Shown here piece after piece: positions 1 through 6,425 of a DNA stretch of 18,611 bases. The stretch is from contig URRP01000046.1 of NCBI GenBank assembly GCA_900550375.1, forward strand, positions 1 to 18,611, written 5' to 3'. Position 1 is the stretch's first letter. Each line of letters begins with the position of its first letter. Origin of the DNA: an uncultured Alistipes sp. GTDB taxonomy: Bacteria; Bacteroidota; Bacteroidia; Bacteroidales; Rikenellaceae. Below the pieces are notes generated by a model. The model did no database searches, was not told the origin of the DNA, and saw nothing but the letters and a program-made list of their open reading frames with translations. A program made the position numbers and the translations under genes.

Positions 1-210
1 GCCTCGGCAAAATGCAAATAAATTTGCTTTTGCGCTCGGCTTATTCGTATCTTTGGCTGCGTCTTAGATACTGCGTCTCGGCATAATCAAACTGACGTTT
101 GCTTCTGCGCTCGACTTTTTGTATCTTTGGCTTGCGCCGAAGATACTTCGCCTCGGCAATCGCAAATAAATTTGCATTGCTCTCGGCTTAATCGTATCTT
201 TGTCCAAATA
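1..210 (+). repeat. Three tandem ~75-bp promoter-bearing repeat units
   Basis: Units start at 1, 75 and 150, each with CTCGG near its start. The window begins inside or at the edge of the array. Each unit carries an inverted repeat: GCAAAT/ATTTGC at 14-27, CAAAC/GTTTG at 88-101 and GCAAAT/ATTTGC at 162-175. In units 1 and 3 outer arms extend the stem (GCAAAA/TTTTGC; GCAAT/ATTGC). The bases differ between units but stay complementary, which suggests the pairing is conserved. Each unit then has a perfect TATCTTTG at 48-55, 122-129 and 195-202. In unit 2 this box lies in the left arm of a second inverted repeat (121-131 with 136-146). Unit 1 has a weaker version (47-57 with 61-71), and unit 3 lacks the right arm. 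The array lies directly upstream of the DUF4834/mla operon. Confidence 0.85.
171..202 (+). promoter_or_regulatory. Proximal promoter of the DUF4834-mla operon
   Basis: A TTTG at 171-174 and TATCTTTG at 195-202 are separated by 20 bp, matching the Bacteroidetes primary sigma factor pattern (TTTG near -33, TAnnTTTG near -7). Transcription should begin around 207-209, only a few bases before ATG 211 and about 17 bases before ATG 226. The two upstream repeat units carry the same pair (TTTG 23-26 with 48-55; TTTG 98-101 with 122-129), so three stacked start points are possible. Confidence 0.75.
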
Positions 211-225
211 ATGGTGAATGTTGTT

Positions 226-624
226 ATGGGATTTTTCGCTCGGATTCTATACGGCCTCACGGAGTTCGTCCGCCGTAACCCCGTGACTTGCCTCGTCATC
301 GTGATACTGGCCGTCGCCGCCCCGTCGGTGCTGGTCGGCATCGCCAATTTTATCTTTTACGTTATGTTGACCATTTTGTTGCTGGGCGTCGTTTTCGTCC
401 TTCTGTTCCGATACCGTATCAACCGGCTGCGCCGTGAAATGGAGCAGCAGGAAGGTTTCTCGCAGGAGGGCCAGCGCCGCCGTTCCTATACGTGGTATTC
501 GCGCCGCGACGAAGGCGACGTGAAGGTCTACAAGACCCCTGAAACTCCCGAAAAACGAATCAACGACTCGGTAGGCGAGTACGTCGAATTCGAGGAGGTG
601 GAGGAGCAGAACCCGAAAAAATAA
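226..624 (+). CDS. DUF4834-like small membrane protein
   Basis: A 132-residue protein starting MGFFARIL. Two hydrophobic stretches (about residues 20-38 and 43-62) suggest two membrane segments. They are followed by a basic, arginine-rich cytosolic part and an acidic C-terminus with the EYVEFEEVEE pattern. This layout and the terminal E-Y-V-x-F-E-E motif resemble the Bacteroidetes family DUF4834, whose function is unknown. ATG 226 is preferred because it gives the MGF start I recall for the family and leaves a short leader after the proximal promoter. ATG 211 is in frame and would be almost leaderless. An upstream TTG at 127 overlaps the promoter repeats and is unlikely. The gene lies 44 bp before mlaE, with an inverted repeat (630-636/650-656) between them. 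Confidence 0.65.
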   Translation: MGFFARILYGLTEFVRRNPVTCLVIVILAVAAPSVLVGIANFIFYVMLTILLLGVVFVLLFRYRINRLRREMEQQEGFSQEGQRRRSYTWYSRRDEGDVKVYKTPETPEKRINDSVGEYVEFEEVEEQNPKK

Positions 625-668
625 AACTGCGGCGGCCGGACATCGCTTCGCCGCCGGAACAGATTGCT

Positions 669-1415
669 ATGTTGTCGAAACTCTTCGCCCTCGTCGGGCA
701 GTATTTCATCCTGATGGGAAAGGTCTTCTCGCGCCCCGAGAAGTTCCCGATCTATCGCCGCCGGATCGTCTATGAAATGGAGGCGCTCGGCCTGAACTCC
801 ATCGGGCTGACGGCCATCATCTCGGTCTTCATCGGCGCGGTCATCACGTTGCAGATGTCGATCAACCTCGAATCGCCTTTCATCCCGCGGTATATCATCG
901 GTTACGCCACGCGCGAGACGATGATTCTGGAGTTCTCGTCGACGGTCGTGGCGCTCATCCTTGCCGGTAAGGTGGGGTCGAACATCGCCTCCGAGATCGG
1001 TACGATGCGCATCACCGAGCAGATCGACGCGCTGGAGATCATGGGCGTCAATTCGGCGTCGTACCTCATCCTGCCCAAAATCGTCGCTACGGTGGTTTTC
1101 TTCCCGTTCCTGACGATTCTGAGCATCCTGATCGGCATTGCCGGCGGCTGGATGATCGCCGTCTTCACGGGCATCATGATCCCCGACGACTACGTTTCGG
1201 GACTGCTCTACGATTTCAAGATCTATTCGATCGTCTATTCGCTCATCAAGACCTGCTTCTTCGCCTTCATCATCACCTCCGTGTCGGCCTTCTACGGCTA
1301 CTATGCCAAGGGCAATTCGCTGGAGGTCGGCAAGGCTTCGACGCGGGCGGTAGTCGCTTCGTCGATCGTCATTATGATCTTCAACCTGATCCTTACGCAA
1401 ATCCTGCTGACATGA
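669..1415 (+). CDS. mlaE: MlaE-type ABC transporter permease
   Basis: Inner-membrane permease of a Mla-like lipid/phospholipid transport system (248 aa, a normal length for the family). Five or so hydrophobic stretches are visible. The hallmark MlaE segment lies at about residues 88-126, reading E-F ... AGKVGSNIASEIGTM ... EQIDALEIMG, close to the family pattern of Gly-rich loop plus E-Q-(I/L)-D-A-L. The stop overlaps the start of the ATPase gene in an ATGA, so the two products are probably made in equal amounts. In the family, MlaE works with MlaF (ATPase) and MlaD (periplasmic MCE protein) to move lipids between the membranes. No MlaD gene follows here. Confidence 0.93.
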   Translation: MLSKLFALVGQYFILMGKVFSRPEKFPIYRRRIVYEMEALGLNSIGLTAIISVFIGAVITLQMSINLESPFIPRYIIGYATRETMILEFSSTVVALILAGKVGSNIASEIGTMRITEQIDALEIMGVNSASYLILPKIVATVVFFPFLTILSILIGIAGGWMIAVFTGIMIPDDYVSGLLYDFKIYSIVYSLIKTCFFAFIITSVSAFYGYYAKGNSLEVGKASTRAVVASSIVIMIFNLILTQILLT

Positions 1416-2167
1416 TACGTGCGGAACACCTTGTTAAATCGTTCGACGGGCGCACGGTGCTCGACGACATCTCGGTGGAGTTCGAGACCGGGAAGACGAA
1501 TCTCATCATCGGTCAGAGCGGCTCGGGTAAAACCGTGCTTCTGAAGTGTCTGGTGGGGTTGCACGCCGTCGATTCGGGGGAGATTTTCTACGACGACATC
1601 TGCTATACGGCGCTCGGATTCAAGGAGCGCAAAGCCATCCGCAAGGACATCGGCATGATCTTTCAGGGCGGTGCGCTGCTGGATTCGTCGACCGTGGCGG
1701 AGAATATCCGTCTGCCGCTGGATCTCTTCACCGACCAGTCGGAGGCCGAGAAACGCGAGCGCGTGGATTTCTGCCTGCGGCGCGTGCGGCTGGAAAACGC
1801 CGACGAACTCTACCCCTCGGAGTTGTCGGGCGGCATGATCAAGCGCGTGGCCATCGCGCGCGCCATCGTCCTGAACCCGCGGTACCTCTTCTGCGACGAG
1901 CCTAATTCGGGACTCGATCCGCAGACCTCGATCGTCATCGATAACCTGATTCACGAGATTACCGAGGAGTACAACATCACCACCATCATCAATACCCACG
2001 ATATGAACTCCGTGATGGAGATTGGCCAGAAGATTGTATACATCTACAAAGGCCGTAAATGGTGGGAGGGCACCAAGGAGGATATTCTGCACACGGACAA
2101 CCGTGAGCTGAACGCTTTCGTCTTCGCCTCGGCGATGGCCAAACGCGCGAAGAAGGCCATCGGCTGA
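1412..2167 (+). CDS. mlaF: MlaF-type ABC transporter ATPase
   Basis: Cytoplasmic ATPase (251 aa) that powers the adjacent permease. Walker A is GQSGSGKT at residues 34-41, the Q-loop glutamine is Gln85 (IFQGGALLDS, as in MlaF-like proteins), the signature LSGGMIKR is at 138-145, Walker B with catalytic Glu is LFCDEP at 159-164 and the switch His is His196 (NTHD). All catalytic motifs are intact. It overlaps mlaE by 4 bp (ATGA) and is the last gene of the operon. The next gene, gap, has its own promoter. No terminator hairpin was seen directly after the stop. Confidence 0.93.
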   Translation: MIRAEHLVKSFDGRTVLDDISVEFETGKTNLIIGQSGSGKTVLLKCLVGLHAVDSGEIFYDDICYTALGFKERKAIRKDIGMIFQGGALLDSSTVAENIRLPLDLFTDQSEAEKRERVDFCLRRVRLENADELYPSELSGGMIKRVAIARAIVLNPRYLFCDEPNSGLDPQTSIVIDNLIHEITEEYNITTIINTHDMNSVMEIGQKIVYIYKGRKWWEGTKEDILHTDNRELNAFVFASAMAKRAKKAIG

Positions 2168-2223
2168 ACGTGTGAACGTGTAAGTGAAAAGCGAAGGTTA
2201 TCTTAAAATTTTTTACTTATTTA

Positions 2224-2255
2224 TTTGCGTAATATACATAAAGTATGTACTTTTG
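2224..2255 (+). promoter_or_regulatory. gap promoter
   Basis: TTTG at 2224-2227 and TACTTTTG at 2248-2255 (exact TAnnTTTG) are 20 bp apart. The surrounding 2200-2300 stretch is strongly AT-rich compared with its neighbours. The predicted start near 2260 gives a leader of about 43 nt ending in an A-rich tract before the gap ATG. Confidence 0.85.
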
Positions 2256-2303
2256 TGACGCGAATAACAGTGAATTTTTTCTAAACAATAAAAAATTACA
2301 ACT

Positions 2304-3353
2304 ATGTCAAAGATTAAGATTGGTATCAACGGTTTCGGCCGTATCGGCCGTCTGGTGTTCCGTGCTGCTTGCACCAACGCCGAGATCGAGGTGGTAGGTA
2401 TTAACGACCTCGTGCCGGTGGATTACATGGCTTACATGCTGAAGTACGACACGATGCACGGCCGTTTCGACGGTACGGTGGACTACAACGTCGAGAAGAG
2501 CCAGCTGATCGTCAACGGTCATGCTATCCGCGTAACCGCCGAGAAGGACCCCGCAAACCTGAAGTGGAACGAGGTCGGCGCCGAGTATGTCGTTGAGTCG
2601 ACCGGTCTGTTCCTGACCAAAGAGAAGGCTATGAAGCACTTGGCAGCAGGTGCGAAGTACGTCGTGCTGTCGGCTCCCTCGAAGGAGGACAAGGAGAATC
2701 CCAACGAGGAGCTGCGTGCAGGCGCTCCGATGTTCGTTTGCGGCGTCAACACCGACACCTATGCCGGCCAGACGATCGTTTCGAACGCATCGTGCACCAC
2801 CAACTGCCTGGCTCCGATCGCCAAGGTGCTCAACGACAAGTTCGGCATCACCGACGGTCTGATGACCACCGTACACTCGACCACCGCGACGCAGAAGACC
2901 GTCGACGGTCCTTCGATGAAGGACTGGCGCGGCGGCCGTGCCGCTTCGGGCAACATCATCCCCTCGTCGACGGGCGCCGCTAAGGCCGTAGGCAAGGTGA
3001 TCCCCGAGCTGAACGGCAAGCTGACGGGTATGTCGATGCGCGTTCCTACCCTCGACGTATCGGTCGTCGACCTGACCGTCAATCTGGCGAAGCCCGCCAA
3101 GTACGACGAGATCTGCGCTGCCATGAAGGAGGCTTCGGAAGGCGAACTGAAGGGCATTCTGGGTTACACCGAAGAGGCTGTCGTTTCGTCCGACTTCTTG
3201 GGCGACGCTCGCACCTCGATCTTCGACAAGGCTGCCGGTATCGCTTTGACCGACACCTTCGTAAAGGTCGTTTCGTGGTATGACAACGAGTGGGGCTACT
3301 CGAACAAGGTGCTCATGCTCATCGAGAAGATGGCTGCCTACAACAACAAATAG
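2304..3353 (+). CDS. gap: Glyceraldehyde-3-phosphate dehydrogenase (type I)
   Basis: Glycolytic enzyme oxidising glyceraldehyde-3-phosphate to 1,3-bisphosphoglycerate with NAD. The N-terminal Rossmann motif is INGFGRIGR (residues 8-16). Asp35 in IND favours NAD over NADP. The catalytic Cys164 sits in SNASCTTNC and its partner His191 in TTVHS, with the same 27-residue spacing as in the E. coli enzyme. At 349 aa it is somewhat longer than usual (about 330-340). The extra residues form a charged insertion at about 126-141, just before the catalytic domain. The gene is monocistronic, with its own promoter upstream and a strong terminator downstream. Confidence 0.97.
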   Translation: MSKIKIGINGFGRIGRLVFRAACTNAEIEVVGINDLVPVDYMAYMLKYDTMHGRFDGTVDYNVEKSQLIVNGHAIRVTAEKDPANLKWNEVGAEYVVESTGLFLTKEKAMKHLAAGAKYVVLSAPSKEDKENPNEELRAGAPMFVCGVNTDTYAGQTIVSNASCTTNCLAPIAKVLNDKFGITDGLMTTVHSTTATQKTVDGPSMKDWRGGRAASGNIIPSSTGAAKAVGKVIPELNGKLTGMSMRVPTLDVSVVDLTVNLAKPAKYDEICAAMKEASEGELKGILGYTEEAVVSSDFLGDARTSIFDKAAGIALTDTFVKVVSWYDNEWGYSNKVLMLIEKMAAYNNK

Positions 3354-3385
3354 TAGCGTTTGCGTCTGAACGACGCTTCGAGCGA

Positions 3386-3419
3386 CCTCCCGCACGGATT
3401 CCGTGCGGGAGGTTTTTTT
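3386..3419 (+). terminator. gap intrinsic terminator
   Basis: A perfect 12-bp stem (3386-3397 with 3401-3412) with an ATT loop is followed by seven T residues (3413-3419). It lies 32 bp after the gap stop codon. Confidence 0.95.
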
Positions 3420-3549
3420 GTCGGAGACCGGAACACCGGCGAATCGGCGGGACGGAGTTCTGAAGACGGGGCGGTCGGTTCGAAGAACGGAATGCCGGAA
3501 GAACGATCGAAACGGTGCAGGAGCAGCATTTGTCCGACGAATGACACAA

Positions 3550-3590
3550 CCTCCCGCGCCGGAAGCAGCAATGTCCTTCAGCGCGGGAGG
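3550..3590 (-). terminator. Inverted repeat after the NlpE-like gene, possible terminator
   Basis: Arms CCTCCCGCGC (3550-3559) and GCGCGGGAGG (3581-3590) are perfectly complementary around a 21-nt loop. They lie 15 bp beyond the stop of the minus-strand NlpE-like gene. There is no proper T run on either side, so termination is uncertain. The outer eight bases of both arms equal those of the gap terminator stem, so the two hairpins could also pair with each other. Confidence 0.45.
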
Positions 3591-3605
3591 TTCGTCGTGT
3601 GCAGG

Positions 3606-4076
3606 CTAATAACAGCCGGCCGGAGCCGCCGAGTCCGACTTGGTGAGCATGTATTGATCGGCGAACGGTCCCGTAATGGGCTGCCGATGGCTGTCGAGCC
3701 GCCAGAGCCGGTTCTCGCCCACTTTGTAATAAGCGGGTTCGTCTTGAGGCGAATCGGGCAGCAGCGAAAGGGTGTTTCCGTTGACGGTATAGTTCCCGTA
3801 GACGGTGAATTCGTCCGGGCGTTCGCAGTAGCGGTTCACCTCGGTGTAGCGGCCGTCGGGGCCGAGCGTCAGCGTGACGGCGATGCCCGGAGCGTCGGCG
3901 GCCGGAAAGACGCCGGTGTAGGTGCCTTGGTAGTCGAGGGCGTTTTCGGCGTTGTGCATGTCGGGTACGGTGGTTTCCGTGCCGATCGATGCGCTCTGTT
4001 TCGGTGCGTTGCGATGACCGCAGGCTGCAAGGAGCAGCAGGGCGGCGGCAATGGGAATAAGTGATTTCATGTGCAT
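3606..4076 (-). CDS. NlpE-like lipoprotein lacking the CxxC pair
   Basis: A 156-aa (or 154-aa) exported lipoprotein. The signal peptide ends in the lipobox L16-A-A-C19. The residues after Cys are GHRNAP, without the acidic run that marks surface lipoproteins in Bacteroidetes, so a periplasm-facing location is likelier. The core at about 48-82 (YQGTYTGVFPAADAPGI, then TLTLGPDGRYTEVNRY) resembles the N-terminal NlpE domain linked in E. coli to copper tolerance and Cpx envelope-stress signalling. The C-x-x-C pair normally at P-C-A-D-C is A-A-D-A here, so metal or disulfide chemistry at that site is absent. Two starts (M1 and M3) are possible. A TATCTTTG box lies 12 bp upstream of M1. Confidence 0.75.
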   Translation of the reverse strand: MHMKSLIPIAAALLLLAACGHRNAPKQSASIGTETTVPDMHNAENALDYQGTYTGVFPAADAPGIAVTLTLGPDGRYTEVNRYCERPDEFTVYGNYTVNGNTLSLLPDSPQDEPAYYKVGENRLWRLDSHRQPITGPFADQYMLTKSDSAAPAGCY

Positions 4077-4087
4077 CGGTTTTTTTG

Positions 4088-4095
4088 CAAAGATA
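4088..4095 (-). promoter_or_regulatory. -7 promoter box of the NlpE-like gene
   Basis: Minus-strand TATCTTTG, an exact TAnnTTTG. Transcription would start near 4083, giving a leader of only about 7-13 nt before the two candidate ATGs (4076 and 4070). No clear TTTG is seen at -33. Confidence 0.65.
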
Positions 4096-4118
4096 TGGTT
4101 TTTTCGGTGAGTTTACAG

Positions 4119-4385
4119 CTACTTCTTTGCAGTTTGCGCCGCCCAGTGCAGGATCGTTTCGCTGTGGATTTCGACGCCGTATTCCGCCGCCTGATGCAAG
4201 ATGCGCCGTGCGAGGGCGGGTTTGTCGGCTTCGGGGGCGTAACGGAAATAACTCTCGGCGGCGCGGACGTGTGCAGCGTCGACGAGTGGAAATTCGCGGC
4301 GCGAGGGAATGCCGAAGGCGTCGTCGGAGAGTTCGCGGCGTTCTTCGGTCGTCAGACGGTCGGGATACGCGGTGTGTGCTTTCAT
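4119..4385 (-). CDS. Small conserved hypothetical protein
   Basis: An 88-aa soluble protein with no signal peptide or membrane segment. The pattern D-x-x-F-G-I-P-x-x-R-x-F-P-L-x-D-A-x-H-V-R-x-A is visible at about residues 22-42, followed by a helical part (Y-F-R-Y-A-P ... LARRI ... AAEYGVEI). This motif occurs in small proteins and as a module in some phage-related proteins (possibly the DUF6582 type), but I cannot assign a function. It starts 11 bp after the stop of the SDR gene and is probably cotranscribed with it. Confidence 0.75.
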   Translation of the reverse strand: MKAHTAYPDRLTTEERRELSDDAFGIPSRREFPLVDAAHVRAAESYFRYAPEADKPALARRILHQAAEYGVEIHSETILHWAAQTAKK

Positions 4386-4396
4386 GGTCGCAGGGT

Positions 4397-5296
4397 TTAA
4401 AGGATATAACGTCCGCCCGTGACACCGATGATCTGGGCGGTGATGTAACTCGACTCCTCGGAGGCGAGGAAGACGTAGCTCGGCGCCACCTCGACGGGTT
4501 GTCCGGCGCGTCCCAGCGGTGTCTGACTTCCGAAGCCGGGGATGTTTTCGGGCTGCTGCGCGCCGCTCACCTGCAACGGCGTCCAGACGGGACCGGGGGC
4601 GACCGAATTGACGCGGATACCCTTCGATGCGAGCTGCTTGGCCAGCGATCGGGTGAACCCCACCACGGCGCTTTTCGAGGCGGCGTAGTCGGTCAGGAAC
4701 GACGACGGCTGAAAGGCTTGGATCGAGGAGGTAGTGATGATGCTGGCGCCGGCCGCCATGTGGGGCAGTGCCTCCTGTACGCTCCAGAAGAGCGAGAAGA
4801 CGTTGGTGGTGAAGGTGTATTGCAGTTGTTCGGTCGTGAGGTGGGCGATCTCCTTGACGGCGTGCTGCGTGCCGGCGTTGAGCACCAGTATGTCGAGCCC
4901 GTCGAGCGCGCGCACGGCGTCGCGGACGATGCGGCGGCAGCTCTCCTCGTCACTCAGGTCGCCCGGCAGCAGCGTCAGGCGGCTCCCCTCGCCGTCGAGC
5001 AGGGTTTTGAGCGAGGCGGCGTCGGGCTGTTCGGCGGGCAGGTAGTTGACGGCGATGTCGGCGCCTTCGCGGGCGAAGGCGATAGCGACGGCGCGTCCGA
5101 TCCCCGAGTCGCCGCCCGTGATGAGCGCCTTGCGCCCCAGTAGCCGCCCGTGTCCGCGGTAGCTCGTTTCGCCGGTATCGGGCTGCGGCCGCATCTGGCT
5201 CTCGAGTCCCGGGGACTCCTGCTGCTGGGCGGGGTAGGTGTCGTGATAGTACTCCTCGCGCGGATCGGCGAGGGTATAGTTGCGGTTGTTCGGCAT
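4397..5296 (-). CDS. YghA/general-stress-type SDR oxidoreductase
   Basis: A 299-aa short-chain dehydrogenase of the group with an N-terminal extension (E. coli YghA, Bacillus stress SDRs). The extension has the usual D-P-x-x-x-Y-Y ... Y-P-x-Q-x-Q-x-x-P-G-L pattern (residues 11-31). The NAD(P) motif TGGDSGIG is at 60-67, Asn140 is in NAG, and the catalytic set is Asn165, Ser191, Tyr204 and Lys208 (YAASK). The substrate is unknown; relatives are stress-induced aldehyde/alcohol reductases. ATG 5296 is chosen because the homologous extension begins just after it. The ATG at 5347 would add 17 unrelated residues encoded across the 26-bp palindrome. It lies downstream of corA with a 99-bp gap and no promoter box found. 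Confidence 0.9.
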   Translation of the reverse strand: MPNNRNYTLADPREEYYHDTYPAQQQESPGLESQMRPQPDTGETSYRGHGRLLGRKALITGGDSGIGRAVAIAFAREGADIAVNYLPAEQPDAASLKTLLDGEGSRLTLLPGDLSDEESCRRIVRDAVRALDGLDILVLNAGTQHAVKEIAHLTTEQLQYTFTTNVFSLFWSVQEALPHMAAGASIITTSSIQAFQPSSFLTDYAASKSAVVGFTRSLAKQLASKGIRVNSVAPGPVWTPLQVSGAQQPENIPGFGSQTPLGRAGQPVEVAPSYVFLASEESSYITAQIIGVTGGRYIL

Positions 5297-5308
5297 GACG
5301 TGAAACTT

Positions 5309-5334
5309 TGTGCCGGACAACGTTGTCCGGCACA
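5309..5334. repeat. Perfect 26-bp palindrome upstream of the SDR gene
   Basis: A fully self-complementary sequence centred between 5321 and 5322 (each half is TGTGCCGGACAAC on its own strand). It lies 12 bp before the SDR start and 61 bp after the corA stop. Neither strand shows a T run after it, so it is not a classic intrinsic terminator. It could be an operator for a dimeric regulator, an mRNA hairpin limiting SDR translation, or an RNA 3'-end stabiliser for corA. Confidence 0.9.
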
Positions 5335-5395
5335 GCGCTTCATGCAATTTGCAGGCCGCAGTGCGTGTGAAAAGGTTCCGAAACGGAGAAGAGGG

Positions 5396-6415
5396 TCAGT
5401 GCCACTCCTTTTTGCGGAAAAAGAGATAGACGACGATGCCGATCAGCAGCATCGCTGCCCAAGCTGCCAGATAGCCGTATTCCCACTCCAGCTCGGGCAT
5501 CGAGCGGAAGTTCATGCCCCAGACGCCGACGAGGAAGGTGAGCGGAATGAAGATCGTCGAGACGATCGTCAGTCGTTTCATGATGGCGTTCATGCGCAGG
5601 TCGTTGTTCGAGATGTAGAGGTCGACGAGCGACGAGAGCGTTTCGCGGCAGAGGTCGATCTGCTGCACGACGTATTGCAGGTGGTCGTTCACGTCGTTGA
5701 AAAAGGGTCGTACGTTCTTGTGAAGCAGCGCGGAGTCGGTGTGGAGCAGTTTGGCGTACTGGTCGCGCAGCGGCAGGGCGGCCTGTTTGAGCTGGAGGTA
5801 GCGGTGACGCAGCTCCTGAATCTGACTCCCCGTGTCGCGGCTGTCGGTGGTCGTGAGCAGCTCGGTCTCCAGATCGTCGAGGTCGCTGTCCAGCTTGGAG
5901 ATGAGCGTGGTGTAGTTGGCCGTCACGCTGTTGAGCAGCACGCTGAGCAGGTAGTCCGACGAACGGGAGCGGAATTTCAGTACGTTGTCGCGGATCGCCT
6001 GCGGGATGTCGTCGAAAAGCGTGCTTTCGCTCTCGATGAAGGTCAGCATGAAGTCGGCGCCCTGTACCAGACATACCTGCAAATCCTCCTCCGCACGGAA
6101 GAATTTGGCTACCACGAGCATGTAGTGTTCGTGCTCCTCGACTTTGGTCGGGTGATCGGCGTTGAGGATATCCTGCATCACCAGAAAGTCGATGCCGAAG
6201 CGGTTGCACACCTGCCGCACGGTTTCGGTCTCCTTGAGGCCGTGCACCTGAAGCCAGATTATCCCCTTCTCGGAGAATTGCGGTTCGAGCTTCGAAAGCT
6301 CGTCGGCGGAGTATTCGTGTATCTCGTCCGGCGTGTAGCGCACCAGATGGAGGTGGGTCGGAGTGCGGGTGTCGCCCGTGTAGACCAGTTTCTCGCTGAG
6401 CAGGTTGTTTTTCAT
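5396..6415 (-). CDS. corA: CorA-family magnesium/metal channel
   Basis: A 339-aa inner-membrane divalent cation channel (Mg2+, also Co2+/Ni2+ in the family). A large cytosolic N-terminal domain with long helices (about 1-275) precedes two C-terminal membrane helices, with the signature Gly-Met-Asn at 300-302 at the end of the first. The residue before GMN is Trp299 where Tyr is common. The loop MPELEW matches CorA. The basic tail FFRKKEWH is typical. The gene starts 10 bp after the TonB receptor stop, so the two are almost certainly one transcript, suggesting paired outer- and inner-membrane metal uptake. Confidence 0.95.
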   Translation of the reverse strand: MKNNLLSEKLVYTGDTRTPTHLHLVRYTPDEIHEYSADELSKLEPQFSEKGIIWLQVHGLKETETVRQVCNRFGIDFLVMQDILNADHPTKVEEHEHYMLVVAKFFRAEEDLQVCLVQGADFMLTFIESESTLFDDIPQAIRDNVLKFRSRSSDYLLSVLLNSVTANYTTLISKLDSDLDDLETELLTTTDSRDTGSQIQELRHRYLQLKQAALPLRDQYAKLLHTDSALLHKNVRPFFNDVNDHLQYVVQQIDLCRETLSSLVDLYISNNDLRMNAIMKRLTIVSTIFIPLTFLVGVWGMNFRSMPELEWEYGYLAAWAAMLLIGIVVYLFFRKKEWH

Positions 6416-6425
6416 GGCTGCGGAG

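Noticed and set aside
1..210. Repeat units as a CRISPR array
   Set aside because: There is no constant repeat/variable spacer alternation; the whole ~75-bp unit is conserved and contains a promoter box, and no cas gene is present.
528..2092. Long minus-strand open frames opposite mlaE and mlaF (290 and 263 residues)
   Set aside because: They are rich in Arg/Asp/His with no recognisable domain and lie exactly opposite well-supported genes in GC-rich DNA; antisense shadows.
2307..3395. A 362-residue minus-strand frame opposite gap
   Set aside because: Mirror of the GAPDH codons; no domain, promoter or start context.
3360..4064. Plus-strand frame across the gap terminator and opposite the NlpE-like gene
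   Set aside because: It would read through a perfect terminator and has no recognisable motif; the minus-strand frame has a lipobox and a promoter box.
4397..5347. Longer SDR start at 5347
   Set aside because: The extra 17 residues are encoded by the 26-bp palindrome and its flank and do not resemble the family; the YghA-type extension begins just after ATG 5296.
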